Shown piece after piece: positions 63,766 to 64,000 of a stretch of DNA of 64,000 nt. The translations under genes were made by a program, and so were the position numbers. Each line of letters begins with the position of its first letter. Position 1 is the stretch's first letter. This stretch comes from Aphis gossypii (lineage: Eukaryota; Arthropoda; Insecta; Hemiptera; Aphididae), in contig NC_065533.1 in NCBI RefSeq assembly GCF_020184175.1, positions 51,498,351 to 51,562,350 of the forward strand, read 5' to 3'. The notes under the pieces were generated by a model that saw only the letters and a list, made by a program, of their open reading frames with translations, had not been told where the DNA came from and did no database searches.

Positions 63766-64000
63766 GTGAAAGAACTCTTTTGGAAACCTAGTATAAGTAA
63801 TAATTAATGTTAATTTTCTAATCATAGTTTTCATCAGGTATAATTCAGATACTTACAAATGGTTTCGTACAATACTGTTTTTATAGTTCTTAAAATTTAA
63901 ATTATCCACATAAACTCGAGACCCAACCTGAATTCTGGGAATTATGGTGTAAGTGTCAGGATTTTCTCGGGATCAGTTCTAATCAGTCTCTCTAGTAGAT
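63766..64000 (-). other. Possible upstream exon(s) of the MULE gene, unresolved
   Basis: The minus strand has open readings (for example FPEFRLGLEFM in one frame and GSRVYVDNLNF in another, within 63,880-63,960), but I recognise no domain with confidence. An N-terminal DNA-binding exon would be expected here or beyond the window. Confidence 0.2.

Overview
The window looks like nuclear DNA of an insect, most likely an aphid. It is very AT-rich and gene-poor, full of short TAGGTACCTA-like words, and has a eukaryotic tRNA gene, spliced genes and degraded insect-type transposons (PIF/Harbinger with a MADF/BESS partner, MULE, a Mutator-like gene, BEL/Pao). There are no operons, Shine-Dalgarno sites or dense ORFs. 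The aphid assignment is inference from composition and repeat style.

Layout. 1-11,040: AT-rich non-coding DNA with only candidate regulatory motifs and one repeat relic. About 11,130-39,800: a tandem satellite of roughly 187-191 bp monomers. A 143-bp-longer variant monomer recurs 21 times at quantised distances, giving a higher-order structure, and a 1.7-kb dispersed repeat interrupts the array at 13,099-14,787. 40,110-41,102: a possible non-autonomous DNA element. 41,602-44,865: a PIF/Harbinger element with perfect 30-bp inverted ends, a large internal palindrome, a MADF/BESS gene (+) and pieces of transposase (-) that alternate with each other. 45,514-45,585: a tRNA-Gly(TCC) gene, with a broken inverted copy at 46,846-46,902. 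47,080-47,421: a hAT-type MITE with an 8-bp target duplication, filled with palindromic ACTATCGAATAG-like units. 48,110-50,090: two diverged copies of a non-coding segment.

50,575-52,298 (-): the only intact-looking host protein gene. It has three exons joined by phase-1 introns and encodes a secreted protein of 188 residues with a Kunitz domain followed by a clip-like six-cysteine domain. 52,300-55,940 is non-coding. 55,947-56,690 is a second copy of the repeat that interrupts the satellite. 56,799-57,600 is a broken Mutator-like transposase gene. It runs into an unrelated tail (membrane ORF, lysine-rich ORF, purine tract), then an LTR-like segment (58,686 to about 59,035) and a BEL/Pao pol remnant (59,384-61,200) with a destroyed catalytic YxDD region. 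62,787-63,765 (-): exons of a MULE transposase with exact splice phases but two frame breaks.

The transposon genes are independent parasites at different stages of decay and do not form a pathway. The most notable observations are the alternating (interdigitated) exon order of the two Harbinger genes, the quantised higher-order satellite, the Kunitz plus clip combination, and the inverted tRNA-Gly pair. No homology search was possible; family calls rest on recognised motifs and splice-phase arithmetic.
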